Of a DNA stretch of 64,000 bases, positions 17,101-27,314 are shown in pieces. Position 1 is the first letter of the stretch. Each line of letters begins with the position of its first letter. The DNA is taken from positions 1,550,001 through 1,614,000 of the forward strand of contig CAVTRI010000001.1 in assembly GCA_963737075.1 (NCBI GenBank). Reading direction: 5' to 3'. Under the pieces are notes generated by a model that did no database searches, was not told where the DNA came from, and saw nothing but the letters and a program-made list of their open reading frames with translations. The position numbers and the translations under genes are program-made. The DNA comes from CAVTRI01 sp963737075. Its GTDB lineage: Bacteria; Actinomycetota; Acidimicrobiia; Acidimicrobiales; Palsa-688.

Positions 17101-17907
17101 CTAGGCGCACACGCTGATCGGCGAGCCCGCTGGTACGTCGCGAAGCTGGACCAAGTCCGGGATCGGGATGCGGATGCACCCGTGCGACAGATACGCCCCT
17201 GTGGTGCCGATGAGGCTGTCCGCGCCCAGGGGCCCGTGGATGCCGACCACGGCGTCTCCCGAGCCCTCCCAGTTGGCGATGGAGGTGGAGTGGGCCGAGG
17301 TGACGAGAATGAACGGGCCATACCCGGAGCTCGGGGAGGCTTCGAAGAAGGCCGCGAAGTACTGTCCCGTCGGGGTGGGGTCCTGGCCGTCGCCGACCCC
17401 GGCCGGAGCGGACATGACCTCGTGGGCCAGGTGGAACAGCGCCAGGTGCCGGGTGGCCAGATCAACGGAGATCCAGTACGGGGTGGCCGTGACGGTGACG
17501 TCAGCCAGCTGGACCCACGCGCTCGATCCGTTGGGCCGGGTGGCCAGGCGTACCTCGAGCCACCCCGGCTGCTGGCCGATCACCGGCAAAGCCGAGACTC
17601 CCCCGTACCAGCTGGCGGCAATCGTGCCCCACTGTGGGCCACCGGGGCTCACATAGCGGGGGATGGCGCCCTTGGTGGTGGCAATCAGGCTCCAACCCCC
17701 GCGCGCCGCCAAGCCCCCCGGCATCTCGCAGGTACGCAGCGAGCTCGGGCCTGCGCTGCTGGGCTGCCCTGCACTGCCGGTCTGGCCTCCGCTCGCGTTG
17801 GGCCTCTGGTGCGGGCTGCCGCCCCCGGTGACCTCCACGATGGAGACGACGAGGGCGACCACGCACACGAGGGCGACCGCACCGACGATCAACCAACGAT
17901 GGCGCAC
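17101..17907 (-). CDS. L,D-transpeptidase (YkuD domain), membrane-anchored
   Basis: A 268-residue protein with an N-terminal membrane anchor (WLIVGAVALVCVVALVVSIV, residues 5-24), a Ser/Gly/Pro linker, an SH3-like region and a C-terminal YkuD domain with catalytic SHGCIRIPIPDL (Cys about residue 243) and the conserved GIHGPLG. Such enzymes form 3-3 cross-links in peptidoglycan or attach proteins to it, outside the cell. It follows the giant DUF11 protein on the same strand after 62 bases. The tail (about 200 bases) is duplicated and decayed at 16.3-16.5 kb. Confidence 0.9.
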   Translation of the reverse strand: MRHRWLIVGAVALVCVVALVVSIVEVTGGGSPHQRPNASGGQTGSAGQPSSAGPSSLRTCEMPGGLAARGGWSLIATTKGAIPRYVSPGGPQWGTIAASWYGGVSALPVIGQQPGWLEVRLATRPNGSSAWVQLADVTVTATPYWISVDLATRHLALFHLAHEVMSAPAGVGDGQDPTPTGQYFAAFFEASPSSGYGPFILVTSAHSTSIANWEGSGDAVVGIHGPLGADSLIGTTGAYLSHGCIRIPIPDLVQLRDVPAGSPISVCA

Positions 17908-17969
17908 GACTTCCCTCGATCGAAGCTGAGCCTCATCCTCACATTCAGGTTATAGCCTCGCCCCTCGGA

Positions 17970-20900
17970 TCATCCGGTGACTGGGAGCGAAGGGGGAGCG
18001 GTTGGCGACACGGGCGCGATCGGAACCGGTGTCGGTGTCGGCGTCGGTGGCACCGGCGGGGGGACGACGTGGATCACCGCGTTGGCATCACAGGCCTGGC
18101 TGACGATGTTGGGAATACACGTCGTGTTGGTCCCAGGGATGACCGTCCCGGTATTGACGATGTCGAAGTCGCTGGCGAACGCCGGGTCGATCGTGGCAGC
18201 CACGGTGTAGGTGACTGTGCCAGCCGGAGCGATCACGAACGCACCGGTGATGGCGCCCGAACCGCTCGGGGGGCTGATCGTCGAACCCGGCGACGCCACG
18301 ACCGTCCAGGTCATGGCGACGATCCCGATCGGCACCGGGTCGGTGACGCTGCCGTTGGCGGTCACGCCGGTGCTGTGGTTGGTCAGGATGAGCGTGTAAG
18401 TGAGGTGATCACCAGGAGCGAACGGCCCGGCCGGCGTCACCGACTTGGCGATCGAGACCGGCGCCGGCGGAATCGTCGGGACAAACGACGTCGACGCTTC
18501 GCAGGGGGGCTGGCCGCTTTCACAGGCGGTGTTCTCGCCCGGCGTGGCCGTGCCGGTGTTGGTGATCGTGCCGCCCGGGAAGCTGCTCAGGATCGGAGCG
18601 GTGATGACGAAGGTGACGGCGCCGCCCGGGGCCAGCGTGAGTACCACCCCGGTCGGCGACCCGGTACCCGACGCCGGACTCACCGTGGTCCCCGATCCTG
18701 TGGTCACCGTGGTCCATACGGCCGCAGCCGCATCGAGCGCAGCCGGCAGCGGGTCACTGAAGGTGGCGTGGGCCACTTGCTGGTCGCTGAGGTTGGTCAC
18801 CGTGACCGCGTAGAGCACCGTCTGCCCGGGTTGTGGCACCGGGTTGGTCGGCTCGTGCGTCTTGACGATCGAGATCAAAGACGGGGTCGGGAAGTTCTCG
18901 GTCGCCGAACAGGACGCGTCGGCAGTTGCATCACACTCGGTATTCGTGCCCGGCGTGACCACCGAGGTGTTGATCACATTCCCGCCCGGCCAGTCGGCTG
19001 CCACGGTGGCATCCACCGTGAAGGTGACGGTCCCGCTGGGAGCCAGGACAACAGCCACATTGGAGAAGGCGCCGGAGCCGGAAGCCGGGGTGACCGAGGA
19101 CCCAGTGCCGGTGGCGGTGGCCGTCCAGGTGATCCCCGTCAGCGCCGGCGAGTCGAACGGGTCGTTGACCGTCCCCTCCGCCTGGGTGGTGGTGCTGGTG
19201 TTGGTCACCGTCACCGTGTAGCTGACCGGCTGGCCCTGCGTCGGCGTCGGCGTGGTCGAGAGGGTCTTGGCGATGGTGATCGTCGCCGGAGGTGGGGTGG
19301 ATAGGAAAATGTCCTCGCCGTTACAGGTCGGGTTCCCGTCCACGCACTCCGTGGGGCTCGTCGGCGTGACCGACGCGACATTGTGGACAGTCACCGAGAC
19401 GGGGGTGGGCAGGACGGTTGCGGTGATGACGAACGTCACCGTGCCGCCGCCGGGAGCCACGGTGATCGGTATGGGCGTGGGCACCCCGGGTGAGCCAGAA
19501 CCACCCGGGGACCCGCACGTCGACCCCGTACCTGCAGCAGTGCAGGTCCAGGAGGCCGTTGCGCCGTCGAGCTCGGGCGGCAGGGGGTCGGAGAAGTCGC
19601 CCGCACCGACGCCGCCGTTGACCGGGTTGGTGACGATCACGCGGTAGACCACCGTCCCGCCCGGCCTGGGCACGGCCGGCGAGCGCACCTTGACCACACT
19701 GAGCTTGCCCGGGTTGGTGAAGCTGTCCGGCGCATCGCAGGTCGGCTGACCGTCCGCACACTGGGTGTTGGTCCCCGGCGTGACGCTGGCGGTGTTGGTG
19801 ACCGTGCTCCCGTTCCAGGTCGCGGACAGGGTGCTGTCGATCGTGAAGGTCACCGTGCCGCTGGGGGCCACAGTGATCGGGATGGGCGTCGGCACTCCCG
19901 GTGAGCCGCTACCCGTCGCTGACCCACACGACGACCCGACCGCAGGGGGAGCAGGAGTAGGCGGAGTCGGGGTGCAGGTCCAGGTCGCCCCGGTGAGTTC
20001 CGTCGGCAGCGGGTCGGAGAAGTCGCCCGCCGCGAGGGTCGTGGTGCTGGTGTTGGTGACCGTCACCGTGTAGGTGATGGGCCCACCTGCCGCCGGCAAG
20101 GACTCGCCGTGGGTCTTGGTGACCTCGAGCGTGGCCGGGGGCGGCGTGGCGGTGAACGTGTCCTCGCCGGTGCAGGTCGTCTGGCCGCTCTCACACGTGG
20201 TGTTGTCGGTTGGCATGACCGACGCGACGTTGTGGACCGTCACCGCGACCGGGGAGGGCAGGACCCTTGCGGTGATAACGAACGTCACTGTGCCGCCAGC
20301 GGGGGCCACGGTGATCGGGATGGCCGTCGGGACCCCCGGTGAGCCGGTACCCGTCGTAGAGCCGCAGGTTGACCCGGCACTCGGCGTGCAGTTCCACGTG
20401 GCAGCTGCGACGTCAAGCTCGGTCGGCAGTTCGTCGGTGAAGTCGCCCGAGCCGACGGACCCGCTGTTGTTGGTCACGATCACCTGGTACACCACCGTCC
20501 CCCCTGGCGTGGCCACCTCGGGCGTGCGCACCTTGACGACGCTCAGCCGGGCGGGATTGACGAACGAGACCTGGGCGTCGCAGGTCGGGGTGCCGTCCGC
20601 ACAGACGGTGTTGGGCGGGGAGGGGGTGACGCTGGCGGTGTTGGTGACGTTGGCGCCGTTGTAGGTTGGGGACACGTGGGCGGGGATGGTGAAGGTCACC
20701 GAGCCGGTAGGGGCTATGACCAGCGTGACACCGGCGGGGAAGCCGGGTCCGGTGGCCGGCGACACCGTGGTGCCCGTTCCGGTGGTGGCGGTCGTCCAGG
20801 TGCCATCGGCGACGATCTGGTCTGGGACCGGGTCAGTCAGGGTGCCGTGGGCGACGGTCGTGTTGCTGTTGTTGGTGACCGTCACTGTGTAGGTGATCGC

Positions 20901-23900
20901 CTGACCGGCCACCGGCGGCGTAGTCGGACTGAGGGTCTTGGTGATGCTCAGGGGGGCCGGCTCGGGGGTGAAAGTGATCGTGTCCGGGGCGTCGCAGCTC
21001 GGGGTGCTGCCGTCCGCGCACTCCGAGCCGGGGCCCGGCGTGACTGAGCCGACGTTGTGGATCATCTGGGGGATCTGACTGTTCGCGATGGTGGCGGTGA
21101 TCGTGAACGTCACCGTGCCGCCGCTGGGGCCCACCGTGATCGCTACGCCGCTGGGCGATCCAGTGCCCGATGCGGACCCACACTTCGACCCGGTACCACC
21201 AGGGGTACAGGTCCACGTGGCTGTTGTGGTGTCAAGCTCGCCTGGCAGCGGGTCGGAGAACGCACCCGATCCGACGGCGGTGTCGCCGGGATTGGTGATG
21301 GTCACGGTGTAGGTGACCTGCTGTACGCCGGGGGCCGGGTTGCTGAGGGTGTGCGCCTTCGTAATGTCGAGCTTGGCCGGGTTGGCAACAATGTCCGCAG
21401 CGTCACAGGTGGGCTCGCCGTCCGCACACTCGGTGTTGGTACCGGGGGTGACGCTGCCGATTTGGGTGATGTCCGTCCCGTCGTAGTTCTCGGACACGGT
21501 GGCGTGGATCGTGAACGTCACCGTGCCCCCGTTGGGGGCGACAGTGATCGGGATAGGCGTGGGCACCCCGGGTGAGCCGGTACCCGTGAGAGACCCGCAG
21601 GTCGATCCGGTGCTCGAATCGCAGGTCCAGCTGGCCGACGCTACGTTCAGCTGTGGCGGCAGGGGGTCGGAGAAAGTGCCATGGCCGATCGTGCCGCTGG
21701 TGTTGGTGACCGTTACGGTATAACTGATAGGCCCGTCCGCCACCGGCAACGGGGGCGCGTGTGCCTTGGTGATGGTCAGCGTGGCCGGCGGGATGAAGGG
21801 GTTGATGGTCACGTCGTCCGAGCAGCTGGTCGGAGGCGACGGGGCTTCGCAGAAGGTGTTGGTCCCGGGAGTGGCCGTGGCGGTGTTGGTGATCGGGCCG
21901 CCCGGGTAGGTCGCGGGCAGGGTCACCGTGATGGTGAAGGTGGCCACACCCAACGGCAACAGGGTCACGCCGACGCCGGTGATGTTGCCCGTGCCGTTCG
22001 GGGTGGCGCAGGTCGAGCCCGTGCTCGCCGAGCAGGTCCAGGAGGCACTCGTCAGTTGGGGCGGAATCGGGTCACTGACGGTCGCGAGGGCGGTCGTGGT
22101 GTCCGACGTGTTTGTGAGCTGGACGGTGTAGGTGAAGGTGTCTCCCGGTCTCGGGGTGGAGTTGCTGACCGTCTTGGTGATATTGATCGGCGCCAGCGGA
22201 AACACCTGGGTGTCAACGGTGCTGCTGCAGTTGGGATCGGTGCTGGCCGTCGCGGGCGGCGCCGGGCAATTGGTATTTCCTCCTGCGACAACGGTCGCCC
22301 TGTTGGTCACGGTGGTGCCGGTGGTGGGTGCGCCCATGGTGCCGCTCACGGTGATCACGAGCGTGTTGGGCGGCGCGTGCGGCAGCAAGGCGGCGGTGGC
22401 GGTCAGCGTGGTCCCCGAGATGGTGGCCGTCGATCCCGGTGGCCCGGATGTCACCACCGCTGTCGGGCTGGTCAGCTCGGGGGGCAGGGGATCCCTCACC
22501 GCCACATCGGCCGCGTCGGCCCCGCCAGTATTGGTGACGGTGATGGTGTAGCTAAAGGGAGCGCCGGCATTCACCTGAGGGGCCGATCCGGCCTTGGTGA
22601 TCAGCAGGGTCGTACTGGTGTTCGTCGTCGCGGTCGCGGTAGCAGGTTCCACTGCAGTGGTGGTGCCCGGGATAAAGGCGTTGGCTGTAGCCGTATTGTT
22701 AATGCTTCCCGCCGCGATGTCGGCTGGGGTGACGTCGTGGGTCGCCCTGCAGGTGTAGGACGCACCAGGGTCGAGCGTCGCAGTTTGATTGCAGCTAGCG
22801 GGGAGCGGCCCAAGGAAATTGTCGGACACCGTGATCCTGTCGATCGGCGCCCCCGAGCAGTTGGTGACTGTGTAGGTGTAGGTCAGCGTCTGGCCCGCCG
22901 TCGTGTATGGATTGGTGTCGACCGCCTTCGCCAGGCAAACCGCGGGCACCGGGAAGGCGGTGTTCATGCCAGAGAGGAAGTAGCCATCGCCGTTGGTGGT
23001 GGTGCTCAGCCTGATAGTCGTCGACCCGTTTGGCACGATCCCGGGCGCCAGCGTCCACGACACATTGTCGGTGCTGAAATTGCTCGTCCAGTTCGGGTCG
23101 GTGGCGCCTTGTGCGTAGGAGACGAAGAAGTTGTTGGTCTGCCCTGTCACCGGGTGCGCAATGTTGTCGTCATTGATGGAGAAGGTGTCGCCGCTAAGAC
23201 CAGTGTCGCCCTCGCCCGCGATGAGGCCGACTTGCACATTGGCTGTATCGGTGACTGCCGGGACATTGACGTCCGTGTCCGTCGCCGGCTTACCGGCCTG
23301 CTGGTAGGCGAACCCCTCCTGGACGGTGATCTCCTTGGCGATGTGCGGGGGGCTCGCGTTCAGATCGACCCCGCCCGAGTATTGATAGACGACCGTGATG
23401 TTCCAGCCCGACCCGGCCTGGTCGAAGCCGTTGTCCGGAAACGGGGCATTCGCCCCCCACACCACGATCTGTCCTGTCTTGCCCTCCAAATACTGTGTGA
23501 CATTCGCCGAGGACTTGAAGTAGAAGTCGTTGGTATCGGCGGCTGGAGATCCCGGCATGATCGAGGCGCCTTGCTCAGGAGTCACCGAAACGAAGTGCTG
23601 GTCGTCGCCGACGGACATCAGCATCGGGTCCTTCCAGATGTCCGGATTCCAGGCGATGTCCGGGTTCACATTTGCCTGTGAGGTGCCCAGCCAACTGAGC
23701 TCCGCCTCTACCACCACCGCGCCGGCAGGCACATCGACCGTGGCCGACGACGACGAAAACGTGGACACGTTGGGATCGGGAGCACGATTGAGGAACTTCG
23801 TGGTCACCTGGTTGTTGTAAAAAGGCAGATTGTCCGGATTGCTGTTGACCAGGCTCAGGCCCTCATCTATGTCTCGCACGCACCCGTCGGGGCGGTCTGG

Positions 23901-24155
23901 CGTAGGCACCAGCGGGGGGGCCCCGGGTGTTTGGCTTGTGCGGCCAGCGCACTGCAGCAGCGTGTTGCCGGCCTGCGTGAAACCACCCACCAAGGTCTCG
24001 CTGAAGACCGGCGTCATGACGCCGATCGGCAACGGCGTCTGTGCTGCCGCCGTGTGTGTTCCCACGGGCCCAAGCGCCGGAACCGCCCCCACCAGACCGG
24101 CCGCTACGAGGACTACTGGTACTATCCGGCCCAGCAGACGTTGTCTCAGCGACAT
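17970..24155 (-). CDS. Giant secreted DUF11-repeat surface protein ending in LPVTG
   Basis: A 2061-residue protein. A signal peptide (residues 1-38, ending AAA-QTPLP) leads into a unique N-terminal domain of about 365 residues. Twelve DUF11-type beta-sandwich repeats follow from about residue 406, each opening like LTITKAHAPP...YTVTVTN and most carrying SWTC...GSTCGS cysteine pairs and a NTASVTPGTNTECADG end. The last 25 residues are a Pro/Thr stalk, PTPTPTPVPIAPVSPTAPPS, then LPVTG and at once the stop codon. The hydrophobic and basic parts of a sortase signal are missing. Such proteins form long stalks or fibres at the surface. Repeats 7 and 9 are near copies. Confidence 0.88.
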   Translation of the reverse strand: MSLRQRLLGRIVPVVLVAAGLVGAVPALGPVGTHTAAAQTPLPIGVMTPVFSETLVGGFTQAGNTLLQCAGRTSQTPGAPPLVPTPDRPDGCVRDIDEGLSLVNSNPDNLPFYNNQVTTKFLNRAPDPNVSTFSSSSATVDVPAGAVVVEAELSWLGTSQANVNPDIAWNPDIWKDPMLMSVGDDQHFVSVTPEQGASIMPGSPAADTNDFYFKSSANVTQYLEGKTGQIVVWGANAPFPDNGFDQAGSGWNITVVYQYSGGVDLNASPPHIAKEITVQEGFAYQQAGKPATDTDVNVPAVTDTANVQVGLIAGEGDTGLSGDTFSINDDNIAHPVTGQTNNFFVSYAQGATDPNWTSNFSTDNVSWTLAPGIVPNGSTTIRLSTTTNGDGYFLSGMNTAFPVPAVCLAKAVDTNPYTTAGQTLTYTYTVTNCSGAPIDRITVSDNFLGPLPASCNQTATLDPGASYTCRATHDVTPADIAAGSINNTATANAFIPGTTTAVEPATATATTNTSTTLLITKAGSAPQVNAGAPFSYTITVTNTGGADAADVAVRDPLPPELTSPTAVVTSGPPGSTATISGTTLTATAALLPHAPPNTLVITVSGTMGAPTTGTTVTNRATVVAGGNTNCPAPPATASTDPNCSSTVDTQVFPLAPINITKTVSNSTPRPGDTFTYTVQLTNTSDTTTALATVSDPIPPQLTSASWTCSASTGSTCATPNGTGNITGVGVTLLPLGVATFTITVTLPATYPGGPITNTATATPGTNTFCEAPSPPTSCSDDVTINPFIPPATLTITKAHAPPLPVADGPISYTVTVTNTSGTIGHGTFSDPLPPQLNVASASWTCDSSTGSTCGSLTGTGSPGVPTPIPITVAPNGGTVTFTIHATVSENYDGTDITQIGSVTPGTNTECADGEPTCDAADIVANPAKLDITKAHTLSNPAPGVQQVTYTVTITNPGDTAVGSGAFSDPLPGELDTTTATWTCTPGGTGSKCGSASGTGSPSGVAITVGPSGGTVTFTITATIANSQIPQMIHNVGSVTPGPGSECADGSTPSCDAPDTITFTPEPAPLSITKTLSPTTPPVAGQAITYTVTVTNNSNTTVAHGTLTDPVPDQIVADGTWTTATTGTGTTVSPATGPGFPAGVTLVIAPTGSVTFTIPAHVSPTYNGANVTNTASVTPSPPNTVCADGTPTCDAQVSFVNPARLSVVKVRTPEVATPGGTVVYQVIVTNNSGSVGSGDFTDELPTELDVAAATWNCTPSAGSTCGSTTGTGSPGVPTAIPITVAPAGGTVTFVITARVLPSPVAVTVHNVASVMPTDNTTCESGQTTCTGEDTFTATPPPATLEVTKTHGESLPAAGGPITYTVTVTNTSTTTLAAGDFSDPLPTELTGATWTCTPTPPTPAPPAVGSSCGSATGSGSPGVPTPIPITVAPSGTVTFTIDSTLSATWNGSTVTNTASVTPGTNTQCADGQPTCDAPDSFTNPGKLSVVKVRSPAVPRPGGTVVYRVIVTNPVNGGVGAGDFSDPLPPELDGATASWTCTAAGTGSTCGSPGGSGSPGVPTPIPITVAPGGGTVTFVITATVLPTPVSVTVHNVASVTPTSPTECVDGNPTCNGEDIFLSTPPPATITIAKTLSTTPTPTQGQPVSYTVTVTNTSTTTQAEGTVNDPFDSPALTGITWTATATGTGSSVTPASGSGAFSNVAVVLAPSGTVTFTVDATVAADWPGGNVINTSVVTPGTNTECDATADASCSATENFPTPSLISIVKTHEPTNPVPQPGQTVLYAVTVTNLSDQQVAHATFSDPLPAALDAAAAVWTTVTTGSGTTVSPASGTGSPTGVVLTLAPGGAVTFVITAPILSSFPGGTITNTGTATPGENTACESGQPPCEASTSFVPTIPPAPVSIAKSVTPAGPFAPGDHLTYTLILTNHSTGVTANGSVTDPVPIGIVAMTWTVVASPGSTISPPSGSGAITGAFVIAPAGTVTYTVAATIDPAFASDFDIVNTGTVIPGTNTTCIPNIVSQACDANAVIHVVPPPVPPTPTPTPVPIAPVSPTAPPSLPVTG

Positions 24156-24326
24156 ACCCGTCCTCCTGCCGTCGGGCGGCGACCCACCCTCGATAGCCGC
24201 ACCTGGTGGTCAGATTGTCGCGCTTCGCACAAGCCCTGGCAAATGGCCGGCCATGGAATTGCAGCTGATGCAATCCACGCGCCCAAAAGGAGCGCCTCGT
24301 TGCACCAGCGTCGGCGAGATCGCCGC

Positions 24327-24896
24327 CTATCCGGGCTTCGTCCACACAACCGAATACCGCCAGAAGAGGTGGCGGCGGAACCGCGCCCCAGGTAGGCGCG
24401 CGGCAACGATGCGCTGCATCTGGTCGTACGTGTGCGGCGGCGGCCACGCCTTCGGCGACGGGTGCTCCCACCATCCCCGCTGCAGCCGGTAGGCGCGGCT
24501 GGCGACCACCGCCGCCATATCGCGCGGCAGGTCAATCGGGAACGCCGAACGAGCGAGGCCGACGACACAAACGGCCCCGCCCGGGCGCACCAATGAAGCC
24601 ATGTGCGTCAGCCCGCTGACGGCGTCCATATGATGGAGAGCGGCTACCGAAACCACCGCGTCGAACAACGGAGGTTCGAAGGAAAGCGCGAGGAAGTCGC
24701 CGACGCGATAGTCGATGTCGCCCGAAGGATCCTGCGCCCGAGCCAGCTCGATGCTCGCCTCGTCGACATCGATACCGACCACTTCAGGCACGCGCTCGCG
24801 AAGCGAGCGTGTCAAGGCGCCTTCGCCACAGCCCACATCGAGCACCCGTCGGCAAGGAGAGGGCAGCGAGGAAAGCACAACCGAGTGGTAGTGCAC
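24327..24896 (-). CDS. Class I SAM-dependent methyltransferase
   Basis: At least 189 residues from GTG 24896. Motif I is VLDVGCGEGALTRSLR, followed by VVGIDVDEASIELA, a DxxVSVAALHHMD motif IV region and SLVRPGGAVCVVGLAR. The frame stays open upstream and encodes TGSRWNHNVHYHSVV, which resembles the usual start of this family. The only candidate initiator there is CTG 24921-24923, overlapping the pheT stop. The true start may therefore be CTG 24923, adding nine residues. The substrate is unknown. Confidence 0.8.
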   Translation of the reverse strand: MHYHSVVLSSLPSPCRRVLDVGCGEGALTRSLRERVPEVVGIDVDEASIELARAQDPSGDIDYRVGDFLALSFEPPLFDAVVSVAALHHMDAVSGLTHMASLVRPGGAVCVVGLARSAFPIDLPRDMAAVVASRAYRLQRGWWEHPSPKAWPPPHTYDQMQRIVAARLPGARFRRHLFWRYSVVWTKPG

Positions 24897-24919
24897 ATTG
24901 TGGTTCCAGCGGGAGCCGG

Positions 24920-27302
24920 TCAGCCCCTGAGCTCCCCCTCGTGCGTGGCGACGACGGCATCGATGGCGGACTGCCGCAGCCGGGCGAGCTCGGCGTCGTC
25001 GAGCGTGCGGTCGAGGGCCCGGAACCGCAACCGGAACGCGAGGCTTCGCCGATCAGCGCCGAGTGACTGGTGGCGGTACACATCGAACAGACGGACAGAC
25101 TCGAGCAGGTCGCCGCCGGCCTCCCGCAGCGTCGATTCCACGCCGGCCGCAGGCACCGAAGCAGGGACGACGAACGCTAGGTCCACGTCCGCCGCCGGGT
25201 ACCGGGAAACCGGGCGGGCCCGGCGGGGCCGGCGAGGATGGCTGAGAAGTCGCGAAAGGTCCACCTCCAAAAACCCGATCCGCCCCGCCAATCCATAGGC
25301 ATTGACCACATCGGGGTCCACCTCGCCGACCGCCCCTATCGGCGCGCCCGCGGCGCTGACCACGGCGGCCGTGCGCGTCGGGTGCAGACCCGGGACCTCC
25401 GAAGCCTGCAGCGAAGATCCCTCGAGACGCAACGCGTCCGCCAGGACGGCCCACAACCGGGCCGCCAGTCCCCCGTCGGCGCCGGAACCGGCGACCACCG
25501 CCGCCAGGTGTTCCCGCTCATCGGGAAGCTCTCCCGATGGCGGGAGCCCGAACACGTGGCCGATTTCGAACAGCCGCACGTCCGCCGCCTGGCGGTCCAC
25601 GTTGAAGCGCACCGCCTTCAGCAACCCGGGCAGGAGGCGGGTGCGGAGGATCGATTCCGAACGGTCGAGCGGGTTTTCCACTTCCACTGCGGCCGGGTCG
25701 AGCCCCGCCCGCTCGAGGTCCCCCGGAGCGAGAAACGTGGTCGTCGACGCCTCATGGAGCCCCGCCCCGGCGAGGATTCTGGCGAACCTCCCGGCGGCCG
25801 CGCTGATACGCCGTCAGCCCGGCACCGGCTCGGTTGCCAGCGGGCACTGTGCGGCGGATGCGCTCGTAGCCGTGAAGGCGGGCGACCTCCTCGATGACGT
25901 CGATCTCCCGTTCGGCGTCGGGACGCCAGGTCGGGATCGCCACCTGGTGGCGGCCAGGCCCCGTCGGCTCCGCCTCGAAACCGATCGGCGCCAGCAGCCG
26001 CTGCACGTCGTCGTCCCCCAACGAAACACCGAGCACCCCGTTCGCCCGGTCCGTCCTCACGGTGACAACTCGAGGCGCGCCGAGCCCCGGCGCGCGCACG
26101 TCGACCGTCACGCCCCGCCGCAACGCGGCGCCACCGAGCAGGGAGATGAACCGCTCGACGGCAATCGTGGCCACCTCGGGGTCGACGCCTCGCTCGAAGC
26201 GAGTGCGCGCCTCGGTTGAAAGCCCAAGACGCTTGCCCGTACGGGCAATGGCGACCGGGGAGAAATATGCCGCTTCCAGCAGCACTGTGGTCGTCTCGGC
26301 CGAGATCTCGCTGTCGGCGCCGCCCATGATCCCGCCGACGCCGACGGGCGTCCCTTCGGCGTCGCAGATGAGGCAATCGTCGGCGCCGAGCGTGCGGGAG
26401 ACGCCGTCCAGGGTCGTCATCTCCTCCCCCGGGGCCGCCCGCCGCACCAGGATTCCGCCTCCGCCCAAACGCGACAAGTCGTAGGTGTGGTTGGGCTGGC
26501 CGACGTCGAGCATGACGTAGTTGGACACGTCGACGACGGCGTTGATCGGCCGCATGCCGGCCAGCGCCAGCCGGCGGGTCAGCCAGGCCGGCAACGGCCC
26601 GGAAGGCACGTTGTGCAGCACGGTGGCGGTGAAGCGTGGGCACAGGTCAAGCGCCTCCACCGTCAACCGCGGTACCTCGACGGTGCCGTCGACCGCGACC
26701 TGATCCGAGACGGGCCGCGCCCATGGCAGCCCCAGCGCGGCCGCCAAATCCCGTGCTACGCCTGCCATGCACAGCGCATCTGGGCGGTTGGGGGTGATGT
26801 CGAGATCGAACACCGCGTCCGCTTGGAGATCGAGCGCCTGCGACAACGGTGTGCCGGGCGCGGCCACCCCCGCGGGAAGGATCAGCAGCCCGTCCGACGT
26901 CTCGGCGGGTTGGGGCAGACCGAGCTCCTCCGCCGCGCAGAGCATGCCCTCGGACCACTCGCCCCGCACCTTTCTCTGACCGATCTCCAACCCATTGGGG
27001 AGTGTGGTGCCAACCGTCGCCAGCGGAACGAGATCCCCGACCTCCATGTTCCACGCGCCGCACACGATCTGGTGGGGGTTCCCGTCGCCGGCGTCGACAT
27101 CGACCAGGCGGATCCGGTCCGCCTGGGGGTGGGCCCGGATCTCGACGATGTTGGCGACGACAACGCCGTCGAGGCGGCTGCCGCCGACGTGGCTGATCCC
27201 ATCGACCACAAGGCCGAGCTCCGACAACGCGGCCGCCAGCGTGTCGACCGGGCGGTCGGCGAACGAGGCGTAGTCACAGAGCCACGAGAGCGGGGCGAAC
27301 AT
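24920..27302 (-). CDS. pheT: Phenylalanyl-tRNA synthetase beta subunit, broken by one extra base
   Basis: The N-terminal 510 codons (27302 down to about 25790) carry the EMAP-type tRNA-binding domain (LDGVVVANIVEIRAHPQADR), the B3/B4 editing domain and B5. The C-terminal part (about 25780 to 24920) has LDRSESILRTRLLPGLL, the core and the FDX-ACB anticodon domain (RYPAADVDLAFVV). The two are in different frames. Removing one G of 25781-25782 gives the expected continuation REVRRILAGAGLHEASTTTF. The protein would then be about 793 residues, normal for the family. PheT with PheS charges tRNA-Phe in a tetramer. An assembly indel is the likeliest cause, because the gene is essential. Confidence 0.9.
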
Positions 27303-27314
27303 GGAGGCGTTTTC

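Noticed and set aside
21681..23681. 666-codon open frame on the plus strand
   Set aside because: It is antisense to the DUF11 repeat gene; Arg/Gly-rich repeats mirror the GC-rich third positions of the real gene.
17970..24155. Regular repeats as a possible CRISPR or satellite array
   Set aside because: The period is about 370-400 bases and the repeats encode DUF11 protein domains; there are no short identical repeats with spacers.
24156..24326. Possible cyclic-di-GMP or other riboswitch before the DUF11 gene
   Set aside because: I found an ATTGCA-TCAGC-TGCAAT hairpin but none of the conserved bases of known riboswitch classes.
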